From Ruania alkalisoli (lineage in GTDB: Bacteria > Actinomycetota > Actinomycetes > Actinomycetales > Beutenbergiaceae): DNA of 64,000 nucleotides. Position 1 is the stretch's first letter, and the number at the start of each line of letters is the position of its first letter. Where the stretch lies: positions 2,699,581-2,763,580 of the forward strand of contig NZ_CP063169.1 of the NCBI RefSeq assembly GCF_014960965.1, read 5' to 3'. Below are positions 51,078 to 60,263 of the stretch, piece after piece. A program made the translations under genes and the position numbers. The notes under the pieces were generated by a model. It made no database searches, was not told the origin of the DNA, and was given only the letters and a program-made list of their open reading frames with translations.

Positions 51078-51120
51078 GACGGCGGGGGCACAGCGACTCA
51101 GCCGCTGCGCCCCCGCCGTC
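51078..51120 (-). terminator. rho-independent terminator of rplU-rpmA
   Basis: GACGGCGGGGGC (51078-51089) pairs with GCCCCCGCCGTC (51109-51120), with five more pairs inside after one mismatch. On the minus strand TTTTC follows the stem. obg and proB would therefore depend on read-through or on their own promoter. Confidence 0.85.
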
Positions 51121-51130
51121 GAGATCGTGC

Positions 51131-51388
51131 TCAGACCTCAGCCGCGACCACGTCGACGACCTTGCGGCCACGACGCTGCCCGAACTGGACGGCGCCCGGC
51201 TGCAGGGCGAAGAGCGTGTCATCGCCACCGCGTCCCACGTTCTGGCCCGGGTGGAAGTGCGTGCCGCGCTGGCGGACGATGATCTCGCCGGCCTTGACGT
51301 CCTGGCCGCCGAAACGCTTCACACCAAGCCGCTGGGCGTTGGAGTCGCGACCGTTCCGGGAGGAGCTGGCGCCCTTCTTGTGTGCCAT
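51131..51388 (-). CDS. rpmA: 50S ribosomal protein L27
   Basis: 85 residues, '[62 protein letters not shown]...', the classical L27 sequence. The N-terminal tail starts directly at MAHKKG without the cleaved extension found in Firmicutes. The tail reaches the peptidyl-transferase centre. It lies 54 bases after rplU. Confidence 0.98.
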   Translation of the reverse strand: MAHKKGASSSRNGRDSNAQRLGVKRFGGQDVKAGEIIVRQRGTHFHPGQNVGRGGDDTLFALQPGAVQFGQRRGRKVVDVVAAEV

Positions 51389-51442
51389 GGGTGACCCTTT
51401 CTCGTTCGTGTCCCTACCGCTGATCCCTCACGGGAACGACGG

Positions 51443-51763
51443 TTACTTGATTCCGGTGACCTTGAGGCGGGTCAGCTTCTGGCGGTGCCCCTGGCGCTTG
51501 CGGTACCCGGTCTTGTTCTTGTACTTCAAAATGGTGATCTTCGGGCCCTTGTCGTTCCGGACGATTTCCGCCGTCACCGTCACCTTCTCCAGCGCCTTGG
51601 CGTCGGAGGTGACCTTGTCACCGTCGACGAGCAGGACGGGCCGGAGCTCCACGGAGTCGCCAGCGTCCCCGGAGACCCGGTCCACGACGACGATGTCGCC
51701 GACGGACACCTTCTCCTGCCGGCCGCCGGCCTTCACGATCGCGTACACCACGTTCTTGCTCAT
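51443..51763 (-). CDS. rplU: 50S ribosomal protein L21
   Basis: 106 residues from ATG 51763 ('[30 protein letters not shown]'); a GTG four codons later (51751) would give the more usual '[10 protein letters not shown]' start. The end '[27 protein letters not shown]' is the typical L21 RNA-binding tail. It is first in the rplU-rpmA unit, with promoter at about 51905-51934 and a leader of ~135 bases. Confidence 0.97.
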   Translation of the reverse strand: MSKNVVYAIVKAGGRQEKVSVGDIVVVDRVSGDAGDSVELRPVLLVDGDKVTSDAKALEKVTVTAEIVRNDKGPKITILKYKNKTGYRKRQGHRQKLTRLKVTGIK

Positions 51764-52128
51764 CTCTGTCGTCAGACTGCTGGGGGCGCCCGTGCAAACT
51801 CGGCTGCCGTGTCCGCCGTGCATCAACGCATGTGCGTTGTGCAACTTACGGCCGGCGCCAGCGTAGGCACGCACGGGAGACGGTGCTCACGCACCGACGC
51901 CCTAGATTACGCGACAGCCACCCCGATGGGCAAACCACACGCACGTGACCTGGACCTCTCTCGACGTGCCAGCGGTCCGTCGGCAGATTACGACGGTCAT
52001 ACCGCCTCAGTTTGTCTCTACGAGCCCACTTGGCACTAGGACCGTCAATTCCATCCCGCCCGCACGAGCGCTGCGCCGCCGTAGGCTTCATCCCAGTTCC
52101 CGGCATCCACACCAAGCAGGAGTTGCGC
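51764..52128. other. 365-bp gap between rplU and peptidase E
   Basis: Holds the rplU promoter and leader on the minus strand: TTGCCC (51934-51929), 18 bases, TAATCT (51910-51905), and a hairpin TGCA-t-CAACGCA-tg-TGCGTTG-TGCA at 51819-51843 inside the leader, a possible autoregulatory site of the L21 type. On the plus strand I see only weak promoter-like sequence before the peptidase gene. No coding content. Confidence 0.6.
51905..51934 (-). promoter_or_regulatory. rplU: rplU promoter
   Basis: TTGCCC and TAATCT with an 18-base spacer, both on the minus strand, about 140 bases before the rplU start. Confidence 0.65.
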
Positions 52129-52866
52129 GTGCCCGCATCAGTCCCCACCATCGTTGCCACCTCTGGCGGCTACCGCCCCGGGCAGCGCAGTCGGCTGGAG
52201 TTCAACGCCCTCGTCCACCACGCCGTTGACCGCTCCGGCGTGCACGGGCGCACACCGCGCCTGACCTATCTGGGCACGGCCAGCGGCGATCAGGACTGGC
52301 GGATCGCATCGATGCATGAGGCGGGCCGGGTAGCGGGCTTCGACGTCAGCGCCCTGCGGCTGTTCACGATGCCGAACGTGGCTGACATCGAGGCGCACCT
52401 GCTCGCACAGGACGTGGTCTGGGTGGATGGCGGGTCGGTCGCCAACCTGCTCGCGGTCTGGCGCGTACACGGCCTCGACGAGATCTTCCGCCGTGTGTGG
52501 GATGCCGGTGTGGTGCTCGCCGGAGTCAGCGCGGGTTCGATCTGCTGGTTCACCGGCGGCACCACCGACTCCTTCGGTCCCGGTCTGCGGCCGGTCACCA
52601 ACGGTCTGGGCCTGCTGCCCTACGCCAACGGTGTGCACTACGACAGCGAGTCCCGCCGTCGGCCGCTCGTGCATGAGCTGGTGGGCAGTGGGGTCCTGGG
52701 CGAGACACACTGCACCGACGACGGCGTGGGCCTGGTCTACGAAGGCACCGACCTGGCCGAGGTGGTCGCCGAACGGCGCGACGTGGCCGCCTATCGGGTG
52801 GTGCGCGCTGCCGACGGGGCAGTGCAGGAGGAGCGGTGGCAGCCGCGACTGCTGGCCTCAGCCTGA
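52129..52866 (+). CDS. peptidase E (family S51)
   Basis: 245 residues from GTG 52129 with GCAGGAG before it; the frame is open further upstream but lacks a ribosome site. 'VDGGSVANLLAVWRVHGLDEIFRRVWDAGVVLAGVSAGSICWFTGGTTDSFG' is the family signature with the nucleophile Ser in GVSAGS. 'GVHYDSESRRRPLVHELV' corresponds to the His region. Peptidase E cleaves dipeptides with N-terminal aspartate in the cytoplasm; cyanophycinase belongs to the same family but is longer. It is on the strand opposite to its ribosomal-protein neighbours. Confidence 0.88.
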   Translation: MPASVPTIVATSGGYRPGQRSRLEFNALVHHAVDRSGVHGRTPRLTYLGTASGDQDWRIASMHEAGRVAGFDVSALRLFTMPNVADIEAHLLAQDVVWVDGGSVANLLAVWRVHGLDEIFRRVWDAGVVLAGVSAGSICWFTGGTTDSFGPGLRPVTNGLGLLPYANGVHYDSESRRRPLVHELVGSGVLGETHCTDDGVGLVYEGTDLAEVVAERRDVAAYRVVRAADGAVQEERWQPRLLASA

Positions 52867-52974
52867 CCGGCCCGGCCTTGGGCTGCCCTGACCGCGCAGG
52901 AGCACCCCGACGGGGTGTTCTCCCCACCTGCAAGGGCCGGCACACCCGACGGTGGACGCTACGTTGAGACCACG

Positions 52975-55017
52975 ATGACCGATCTGCCCCGCCCCGCCCG
53001 CCCGCACACCGCAACACAGTTGCTCGTGGCCCGTGGTGGCGACCCGTTCGAGCAGGCGCGCACCGGGGTGGCCCGCGCTCGCACGGCGGTGGCTGAACTG
53101 CTCACCGTGCTGCCACCTGAGCAGGATGAACTACGCGCGGCCTTCACCTCCCTGGACGCCTCGCTCGATCTTGGCCAGGAGCGGCTCAGCGGCTGGCAGC
53201 TTTCTGCAGCCGAGCGCACCACCTTGGCCGGGCCCAGTCTGCCGTCGTGGGGCGAGACGTCACTGACCACGCAGGCCCCGGTCGGGACGCAGCCACCAGA
53301 TGTACTCGGCGAGGTGGAGCCGGTCTACGGGTTCGGTGATGCGTTGCAGGTCGTGCGCCACGACGTGGGCCGAGCAGCCGAGCAACTGCCGCCGAGTCAC
53401 CACGCACCGGCCGGCGGCCTGCACCGGGTAATGCTGGCAGGGTTCATGGCCGAGACGGCGAACACCGCCGAGCACCTCGCCCACGTGTTCACCGCCGCAG
53501 TCTGGGACTTCGAACGGCCGGCGATGCCACCGGTGCCACCGGCGCTGGGTCGGATCGAACTACGACCGGCTGCCCGGGCCGCTCCGCAGCGCCGGTGGGC
53601 CCGGCAAGCACGCGTGATCTTCACCCCTGGCCGGGTGGAGATCATCCACAGCGGCGGAACCCGGGTGATCGGTGAGACCGAGCCGATCGCGATGGTGCTG
53701 CACGTGGTGCCGCCGCCGGTACGGGACGTGCTGGCTCCCTACGATCCCGCTGAGCGCTTTGCCCGCATCCCGGGATGGGACGAGCTGGGGGTGCTGCACT
53801 TCTGCTCTGCCTCCGGGCACAGCCTCGGTGCCATCGCGGTGGCCGACTGGCTGGTGCAGCCGAAGTACGTGATCGCGCAGGAGCGATCCACCGCACCGGC
53901 GGGCGGTCCCTTGCGTGGACGGGACCTGCTGGTTCGCACCCTCGAGCTCGGCGGCTTCGGCGCCGGAGTGGCAATGCTCGACGTGCCGTTGCGCCGCGGG
54001 GTGCTACACCCGCCCAACGCCCGACCACCGGAGGGTGATGACCGCAAGCGTTCGGGAACCCAGCCCACCGGAGCGACCGTGCGCTTCCCGGAGGCGGTTC
54101 CTGGCAGCATGGCGTTCAACCCACAACCGGTCGTGGACCTGATCCGGCCAGCTCCCCACCTGCAGCCTTATCGTGGGCGCGCGGCACGGCCGGCCGCGGC
54201 GTTCAAGCGGCGCCTGAAGCGGTACAAGCGGTGGCGCGGCGATACCGGGCCTTCCTCACCGGTGAACTCCATCGTGCGCGGACCGGCGCCGTGGGCGATC
54301 GGGATCGCCGGAATCGGTGGCGCCTATCTGCTGGCCGAGACCTGGTTCGTGCGGTTGTGCGCGCTGTGGGCCGTGCTGGCTGTGGTGGAGCCGTGGGCCT
54401 GGGCGCTGCTGGAGCGGCTTCGGGACCGGCGGCAGTGGCGACCTGTGGCCGTGTACCGGCCCGGGGCCTCGGCTGGAGTGACGCGAGCGTTCGCCTCCCG
54501 GGCAGCGCTCCTGTTCGATGGCCGTGACGTGGGCATCCGCGGGCCCGGCGGTCACGAGGCGTGGTGCTCGGGTCCGGGTCAGACTGAACCGGGTGTGGTG
54601 GCCCTGCACCGGCTGATGGACGACCAGGGCACGTGGGCAGTGGCACTCGTCGGGCGCACCGGGCAGTGGCGAACTGTGCTGCCGCTGGATTCCTGGGTGC
54701 CCGATGGGGATCTGACGGCGCTCGCCGGCTTCGCGCGGGAGGCGGGTCTGAGCCTGTCGGACACGCGGGCGGAACGGGTGACGGTCAGCGATGACGTGTT
54801 CGCCGACGGCACGCCGTCATCGTCGGCACGCTCGCGTGGCCCCGCTGGGCGGGGGTTGCTAATCCTCGCGTTCTGGGCGGTGCTGATCGCACCACTCACG
54901 CTGTGGGGCTGGCGCGTGGCGACGGCGGGACTGCTTCTGCTCGCAGTCGCCGCCGCCCTCCCCGTGCTCGTGCGATGGGTGTGGGAGCGCCGGATGGTGC
55001 GCCCCGCCCGGCGCTGA
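52975..55017 (+). CDS. large membrane protein of unknown function
   Basis: 680 residues from ATG 52975. The first ~120 residues are helical ('DPFEQARTGVARARTAVAELLTVLPPEQDELRAAFTSLDASL'). A soluble alpha/beta middle to ~430 includes 'GVLHFCSASGHSLGAIAVADWLVQPKYVIAQER'. Two membrane helices lie near 440-485 ('WAIGIAGIGGAYLLAETW', 'LCALWAVLAVVEPWAWALL'), then a PH-like soluble region and two helices at the C-terminus (~625-670). No catalytic motif or family that I recognise. It follows peptidase E after 108 bases and converges on rne with 14 bases between the stops. Confidence 0.6.
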   Translation: MTDLPRPARPHTATQLLVARGGDPFEQARTGVARARTAVAELLTVLPPEQDELRAAFTSLDASLDLGQERLSGWQLSAAERTTLAGPSLPSWGETSLTTQAPVGTQPPDVLGEVEPVYGFGDALQVVRHDVGRAAEQLPPSHHAPAGGLHRVMLAGFMAETANTAEHLAHVFTAAVWDFERPAMPPVPPALGRIELRPAARAAPQRRWARQARVIFTPGRVEIIHSGGTRVIGETEPIAMVLHVVPPPVRDVLAPYDPAERFARIPGWDELGVLHFCSASGHSLGAIAVADWLVQPKYVIAQERSTAPAGGPLRGRDLLVRTLELGGFGAGVAMLDVPLRRGVLHPPNARPPEGDDRKRSGTQPTGATVRFPEAVPGSMAFNPQPVVDLIRPAPHLQPYRGRAARPAAAFKRRLKRYKRWRGDTGPSSPVNSIVRGPAPWAIGIAGIGGAYLLAETWFVRLCALWAVLAVVEPWAWALLERLRDRRQWRPVAVYRPGASAGVTRAFASRAALLFDGRDVGIRGPGGHEAWCSGPGQTEPGVVALHRLMDDQGTWAVALVGRTGQWRTVLPLDSWVPDGDLTALAGFAREAGLSLSDTRAERVTVSDDVFADGTPSSSARSRGPAGRGLLILAFWAVLIAPLTLWGWRVATAGLLLLAVAAALPVLVRWVWERRMVRPARR

Positions 55018-55031
55018 GGTCAGCGAGCAAC

Positions 55032-58000
55032 CTACTGCGCGGGCTCCTCCTCAGCCGAAGGCACGGGCTCCACAAGAACCTCAGCGTGACTCACCGGCTG
55101 TGCCGGCTCGGCTACTGCTTCCGCGCTCGGCGGGTCCACGGCATCCACCTGCGCAATGCTCGTCCCAGCGCCGTCCCCTTGGGGGGCTGCGGACTCGGCG
55201 CCGTCTCCTTTCGGAGCTGCGGACTGTGCACCATCTCCTTTCGGAGATGCAGACTCAGCATCGTCCCCTTTCGGAACTGCCGACTCGCCGGACTCCGTAG
55301 CCTGACCAGATTCCTTGCCGGAGGCCTCCGAGCCAGACACATCCGAGTCGGCAGCGACCGGAGCCGAGGGCGTGCCGGCGTTGTCGTCGTCCTCGTGATG
55401 CTGCTCGTGCTCATGCGCGTGCGCAGCCGCGGCCGCGATCGTGGCGAGGGTGGCACGTACCTGAGCCTGCTTCTCCGGGTCGATCTCAGGCTCGGGCGAG
55501 GCCTTCTCGGAACGGCTCTTACGCCGTCGGGAAGGCCGCGAGGACGCCTCGGATGAGCCGCCACCATTGCCGTTCCCGTTGCCCTTACCACCACCACCAC
55601 CGCCGCCAGAAGACTCCACCGGCTCGGAGTGCACGAGGAAACCGCGGCCGTTGCAGTGCTCACAGGTCTCGCTGAAAGCCTCGACCAGCCCCTGGCCGAC
55701 GCGCTTGCGGGTCATCTGTACCAGACCCAGCGAGGTCACCTCGGCCACCTGGTGGCGGGTGCGGTCCCGGCCCAGGCACTCCACGAGGCGTCGCATCACC
55801 AGGTCACGGTTGGCCTCGAGCACCATGTCGATGAAGTCGACGACGATGATGCCGCCGATGTCGCGCAGCCGCAGCTGGCGCACGATCTCCTCGGCCGCCT
55901 CCAGGTTGTTCTTGGTGACGGTCTCCTCCAGCGTGCCGCCGGATCCGGTGAACTTCCCGGTGTTGACGTCGACCACCGTCATTGCCTCGGTCCGGTCGAT
56001 CACGAGCGACCCACCGGAGGGCAGCCAGACCTTGCGGTCCATGCCCTTGGCGAGCTGTTCGTCGATCCGGTACTCGGCGAAGACGTCCTTGGTGGAAGTC
56101 CAGTGGCTGAGGCGTTCACTCAGGTCCGGTGCGACGGTGCCGACATAGTCGGAGATCGTCTTCCACGCCTCGTCGCCAGCGACGACGAGCTGCTTGAAGT
56201 CCTCGTTGAAGACGTCCCGGACCACCCGGGTGGAGAGCTCTGGCTCACCCTTGAGGAGCACCGGGGCGCTGATGGACTTGCGACCGACCTTGGTCTGGAT
56301 GTCGTCCCATTGCTTGGTGAGGCGTTCGACGTCGCGGCGCAGCGCATCCTCACTCGCACCCTCGGCGGCCGTCCGCACGATGACGCCCTGTCCCTCGGGC
56401 ACGATCTCCTTGAGAAGCTTCTTCAGCCGCTGGCGTTCGGTGTCGGGCAGCTTGCGGGAGATGCCGGTCATCGAACCGGACGGCACGAGCACCAGGTACC
56501 GGCCCGCGAGGGTGACCTGCGCCGTCAGACGTGCACCCTTGTGCCCGATCGGGTCCTTGGTCACCTGCACCAAGACGGAGTCTCCGGAGGAGAGCGCCTG
56601 CTCGATACGGCGAGGCTGTCCCTCCAGGCCGGCAGCGTCCCAGTTCACCTCACCGGCGTACAGGACGGCGTTGCGCCCCTTGCCGAGGTCGACGAAGGCG
56701 GCCTCCATCGACGGAAGCACGTTCTGCACCCGGCCCAGGTAGACGTTGCCGACCATCGAGCTCTGGGTCTTGCGCGCCACATAGTGCTCGACGAGCACAT
56801 CGTCCTCGAGCACCGCGATCTGCGTGCGGCCGTCACGTTCACGCACCACCATCGAGCGGTCGACCGACTCGCGGCGCGCGAGGAACTCGGCCTCAGTGAT
56901 GATCGAACGCCGACGACCGGAATCCCGGCCCTCCCGGCGGCGCTGACGCTTGGCCTCGAGCCGCGTGGACCCCTTGAGTGCAGTCACCTCGTCCTTGGCC
57001 GAGGTTTCCTCTCCGTTGCCGCCACGCGACCCACGGCTGCGACGGCGCCGACGACGACGGGACGAACCCGAGCTCTCCTGCTCACCCGCGCCGTCCTCGC
57101 CCGAGTCGTCCGAAGTGGAGTCGGCGTCGGAGTCCTGGTCCGCCTCGTCAGCGTCCTTGGAGTCCTTCGAATCCTTGGATCCCTTGGAGCCGCCCTTACC
57201 CTGACCGGACTTCTTCTTCGAACTCTTGGACGACTCCCCCGAATCGCTCCTGCTGGAGTCGGATCCGTCGTCAGCGTCGCCCTTCTGGCCGGACTGGTCC
57301 TGATCTTCCTGGTCCTGGCCGCCCCCGGACTTACGGCGACCACGGCCTCCGCGGCGACGACGGCGCTTGCCACCGCCGCCAGTCTGCTCGTCGGAGGACG
57401 CCTCGTCCTGGCCGCCCTCGGCGGACTCGTTCTCGACCGTGCTGTCGGCGGCGTTCTTGTCCGTGTCGTCAGCGTCGCTATCAGGCGCGCTGTGCACCTT
57501 CGGAGCCCCTGCCTCGCTGGTCGCCTTCCGGCGACGGCGACCGCGGGACGGGTCCGGAGCCTGGAAGAGCAGCGCGGTCGCCGGCAGGCGGGGAGAGTCG
57601 TCGTCGGAGGCGGCGGCCTCCTCAGGCTCGGTCTCCTCCTCGTCGTCCTGCGCCTCCTGAACGGCATCGTCCTCAGCCGTGCCCGTCGTCTCCCGCTCGG
57701 GCAGGTCGAGATCGATCTGAGGGCTACTCGCCTGTTCGTCGGCTTCGCCCTCCTCGTCTGCGGTGACACCGAACGCGGCAAAGACATCCAGCACCGGCTG
57801 CGGCGTGCCGCCGGTCGAGACCGCACGACGGCCGCCACTGCGGCGCTTGCGCGCGGGCTTGTCCTCCTCGGCAGGCAACTGTGTGCCCTCGGCTGAAGCT
57901 GCGCCGTCGGGAGTACCTGGCTCCTCGACCTTCTCAGCCTCCGTACCGGCGCTAGGCGACGACACCTCCACAACGGCAGCGGAACTCTCGCCGGTGGGCA

Positions 58001-58328
58001 CGGAGCCGCCTGCGTCGCTGTCCGTCACGGTCTGGTTGGCTGCATCAACCGAGTCAGCCGAGCCGGACGTGGTCTTGCGACGGGGCGAGCGCTTGGCTCT
58101 GGGCTTGCGCGCCGGCGCGCTCTCCTGCTCGGGAGTTGGCTCGGCCTCCGGCTGCGAGGGCGCCTCGGCCGCGGTGTCGGCCACGTTCTCCGCGGTCTGC
58201 GGATCCGTGACGGGGGCGGTCTCGGTGGCAACGTCCGGCGTCATCGCCGGTGCGGTGGCTCGCCGGGACCGGCGCTTACGCGGCTGAGTCTGAGCGGTTT
58301 CGGGTGTGTTCTGCTGTTCGTCTGACAC
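55032..58328 (-). CDS. rne: ribonuclease E/G
   Basis: 1098 residues from GTG 58328 with AGGGAA before it; the frame stays open to 58571 without a good site. The first ~530 residues are disordered, acidic and Lys/Arg-patched, as in actinobacterial RNase E. The S1 domain is around 560-640 ('QSSMVGNVYLGRVQNVLPSMEAAFVDLGKGRNAVLY'). Catalytic Asp ~787 in 'VVDVNTGKFTG' and ~830 in 'IIVVDFIDM', and the zinc link 'CEHCNGRG' (~889). After it a long disordered tail contains four 10-residue repeats. RNase E cuts mRNA, rRNA and tRNA precursors and is the scaffold of the degradosome. Confidence 0.94.
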   Translation of the reverse strand: MSDEQQNTPETAQTQPRKRRSRRATAPAMTPDVATETAPVTDPQTAENVADTAAEAPSQPEAEPTPEQESAPARKPRAKRSPRRKTTSGSADSVDAANQTVTDSDAGGSVPTGESSAAVVEVSSPSAGTEAEKVEEPGTPDGAASAEGTQLPAEEDKPARKRRSGGRRAVSTGGTPQPVLDVFAAFGVTADEEGEADEQASSPQIDLDLPERETTGTAEDDAVQEAQDDEEETEPEEAAASDDDSPRLPATALLFQAPDPSRGRRRRKATSEAGAPKVHSAPDSDADDTDKNAADSTVENESAEGGQDEASSDEQTGGGGKRRRRRGGRGRRKSGGGQDQEDQDQSGQKGDADDGSDSSRSDSGESSKSSKKKSGQGKGGSKGSKDSKDSKDADEADQDSDADSTSDDSGEDGAGEQESSGSSRRRRRRRSRGSRGGNGEETSAKDEVTALKGSTRLEAKRQRRREGRDSGRRRSIITEAEFLARRESVDRSMVVRERDGRTQIAVLEDDVLVEHYVARKTQSSMVGNVYLGRVQNVLPSMEAAFVDLGKGRNAVLYAGEVNWDAAGLEGQPRRIEQALSSGDSVLVQVTKDPIGHKGARLTAQVTLAGRYLVLVPSGSMTGISRKLPDTERQRLKKLLKEIVPEGQGVIVRTAAEGASEDALRRDVERLTKQWDDIQTKVGRKSISAPVLLKGEPELSTRVVRDVFNEDFKQLVVAGDEAWKTISDYVGTVAPDLSERLSHWTSTKDVFAEYRIDEQLAKGMDRKVWLPSGGSLVIDRTEAMTVVDVNTGKFTGSGGTLEETVTKNNLEAAEEIVRQLRLRDIGGIIVVDFIDMVLEANRDLVMRRLVECLGRDRTRHQVAEVTSLGLVQMTRKRVGQGLVEAFSETCEHCNGRGFLVHSEPVESSGGGGGGGKGNGNGNGGGSSEASSRPSRRRKSRSEKASPEPEIDPEKQAQVRATLATIAAAAAHAHEHEQHHEDDDNAGTPSAPVAADSDVSGSEASGKESGQATESGESAVPKGDDAESASPKGDGAQSAAPKGDGAESAAPQGDGAGTSIAQVDAVDPPSAEAVAEPAQPVSHAEVLVEPVPSAEEEPAQ
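55171..55290. repeat. four 30-bp tandem repeats in the rne tail
   Basis: Four imperfect 30-bp units starting at 55171, 55201, 55231 and 55261 encode ten-residue repeats with the core PKGD on the minus strand (one unit PQGD). Confidence 0.85.
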
Positions 58329-58737
58329 GGGTGGATTCCCTGGCCGCGGGCGCCAGCCATACCCACCTGGTGCCCGGGGCTGCTCGGTGGTGACCTGGTG
58401 GCCACCTCGAAAAAAGTCCTGGGTGCTCGAGCCTCGCGATGGTGTTCGCGCTGACCGTCTGCCAGTGGCATCCAACGCCATGGGGGCGTCCTCGGGTGGT
58501 CGGTCCTGAGCCGCGCCAGCCGCCAGAGGCGGCGCGTGTCCCATGACCCCAACTACCTGTGCTGATGTCACCGGGCTCCCGGCAGGTATGGAACGAGCCG
58601 GTCACCACGCAGAAGTATCGCACACTGCCGCCCTCAAGGCCCGTGACGGCACACCCACAGCAGGGACCTTCGTCCCGGATCGCTGGCCACAGCCGCGCTT
58701 ACCGTGAAGCACCGACATCGAGGAGGACTCAGCGCTC
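58329..58737. other. 409-bp gap between rne and cydA
   Basis: Divergent promoter region. On the minus strand the rne frame continues open to 58571, so part may be coding if an earlier start is used. On the plus strand a hairpin GGGAC-cttc-GTCCC (58663-58676) precedes the cydA ribosome site GAGGAGG. I found no convincing -10/-35 pair for either gene and no Rex-type operator. Confidence 0.5.
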
Positions 58738-60252
58738 GTGGACACTCTGGATCTGGCGCGGTGGCAGTTCGCCATCGTCACCGTCTACCACTTCATCTTC
58801 GTCCCCCTCACGATCGGTCTGGCGCCGCTGGTCGCGATCATGCAGACGGTCTGGGTTCGCACCGGCAGTGAGCGGTGGCTGAAGCTGACGAAGTTCTTCG
58901 GCAAGCTGCTGCTGATCAATCTGGCGCTGGGGGTCGTCACCGGAATCGTCCAGGAGTTCCAGTTCGGGATGAACTGGAGCGAGTACTCCCGGTTCGTGGG
59001 CGACGTCTTCGGCGCACCGCTCGCGATCGAGGGGCTGGCCGCGTTCTTCCTCGAGTCCACCTTCATCGGACTGTGGATCTTCGGCTGGGATCGCCTGCCC
59101 AAGAAGGTGCACCTGGCCTGCATCTGGATCGTCGCAGCCGGCAGCAATGCCTCCGCGTTCTTCATTCTGGCCGCGAACTCGTGGATGCAGCACCCGGTCG
59201 GGGCGATCTACAACGACGTCACCGGTCGCGCCGAGATGACCGACTTCGGGGCCGTCCTCACCAACACCACCCTTCTCGCCGCCTACGCCCACACGATCGC
59301 CACCTCCTTCCTCGTGGCGGGGACGTTCGTGGCCGGGGTAGCCGGCTGGTGGATCGTGAAGTCGGTACGCGGCGGGGATCACCAGAGTGCCCGTGAGATC
59401 TACCGGCCCGCGGCGATCCTCGGGATGGTCACGATCCTGCTCTCCGGAGTCGGGGTGGCGGCCAGCGGTGACTGGCAGGCGAAGCTGATGTACGAGCAGC
59501 AGCCGATGAAGATGTCCGCCGCCGAAGCTCTCTGCGAGGGTGAGAGCGGTGCGGCCTTCTCGATCTTGACCATCGGGGACCTGTCGAACTCCTGCGAGGG
59601 TGTCCACCACGTGCTCACCGTCCCGGGCCTGACCAGCTTCCTCGGCACGGGAGACTTCGACGGCTACCTCCCGGGCGTGCAGGATCTGCAGACCGAGTAC
59701 GAGCAGGTCTATGGCGAGGGTGTGGACTACCAGCCCAATCTCGCCCTCACCTACTGGTCGTTCCGGTTCATGATCGGCTTCGCCGCCTTCAGCGCCGCCC
59801 TGGCCCTCGCCGGGCTGTGGTTGCTGCGCAAGGGACGTGTCACCGAGAACCGGTGGTTCGCGCGGCTGTGCCTACTCGCGCTGCCGATGCCCTTCGTGGC
59901 TGCCTCCTTCGGCTGGATCTTCACCGAGACGGGGCGCCAACCCTGGGTGGTCGTCCCCAACCCCGATCCCAACGGGGTCGACGCCATCCGGCTGCTGACC
60001 GCCGACGGGGTCTCCGAATCGGTGGTGGCCGGGGAGGTGATCGCCTCGATGGCCGCGTTCACCGCGATCTACGGGGTCCTGGCCGTGGTGTGGTTCCGCC
60101 TCATGCGCCGCTATGCCGCGGCGGGTGTGGCAGCGACGTCGCCACCGACCTCCGCAGACGCCGATGGACCTGACGATTCTGGCGGCGCGGGCGGCAGCGA
60201 TGATGCCGACGACACCGGCAGCACGAACTCGCCCCTCTCCTTCGCCTACTGA
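58738..60252 (+). CDS. cydA: cytochrome bd ubiquinol/menaquinol oxidase subunit I
   Basis: 504 residues from GTG 58738 after GAGGAGG. 'DTLDLARWQFAIVTVYHFIFVPLTIGLAPLVAIMQT' begins the protein with the haem-ligand His ~18. Further helices include 'NWSEYSRFVGDVFGAPLAIEGLAAFFLESTFIGLWIFGW', and 'FGWIFTETGRQPWVV' is the signature of the family. The Q-loop (~240-325) is of the short type. The C-terminus adds an acidic Asp/Gly/Ser tail of about 35 residues. Subunit I binds haems b558, b595 and d and oxidises quinol with very high oxygen affinity. First gene of cydABDC. Confidence 0.97.
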   Translation: MDTLDLARWQFAIVTVYHFIFVPLTIGLAPLVAIMQTVWVRTGSERWLKLTKFFGKLLLINLALGVVTGIVQEFQFGMNWSEYSRFVGDVFGAPLAIEGLAAFFLESTFIGLWIFGWDRLPKKVHLACIWIVAAGSNASAFFILAANSWMQHPVGAIYNDVTGRAEMTDFGAVLTNTTLLAAYAHTIATSFLVAGTFVAGVAGWWIVKSVRGGDHQSAREIYRPAAILGMVTILLSGVGVAASGDWQAKLMYEQQPMKMSAAEALCEGESGAAFSILTIGDLSNSCEGVHHVLTVPGLTSFLGTGDFDGYLPGVQDLQTEYEQVYGEGVDYQPNLALTYWSFRFMIGFAAFSAALALAGLWLLRKGRVTENRWFARLCLLALPMPFVAASFGWIFTETGRQPWVVVPNPDPNGVDAIRLLTADGVSESVVAGEVIASMAAFTAIYGVLAVVWFRLMRRYAAAGVAATSPPTSADADGPDDSGGAGGSDDADDTGSTNSPLSFAY

Positions 60253-60263
60253 GGACACCTCCG

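Noticed and set aside
55629-57896. A 755-codon frame antisense to rne
   Set aside because: The rne frame has all catalytic motifs, while the antisense frame has none and exists because of codon bias.
58552-58580. A possible Rex (redox) operator before cydA
   Set aside because: TGTGctgatgTCAC resembles TGTGA-n-TCACA only partly; the half-sites are not symmetric at the needed spacing.
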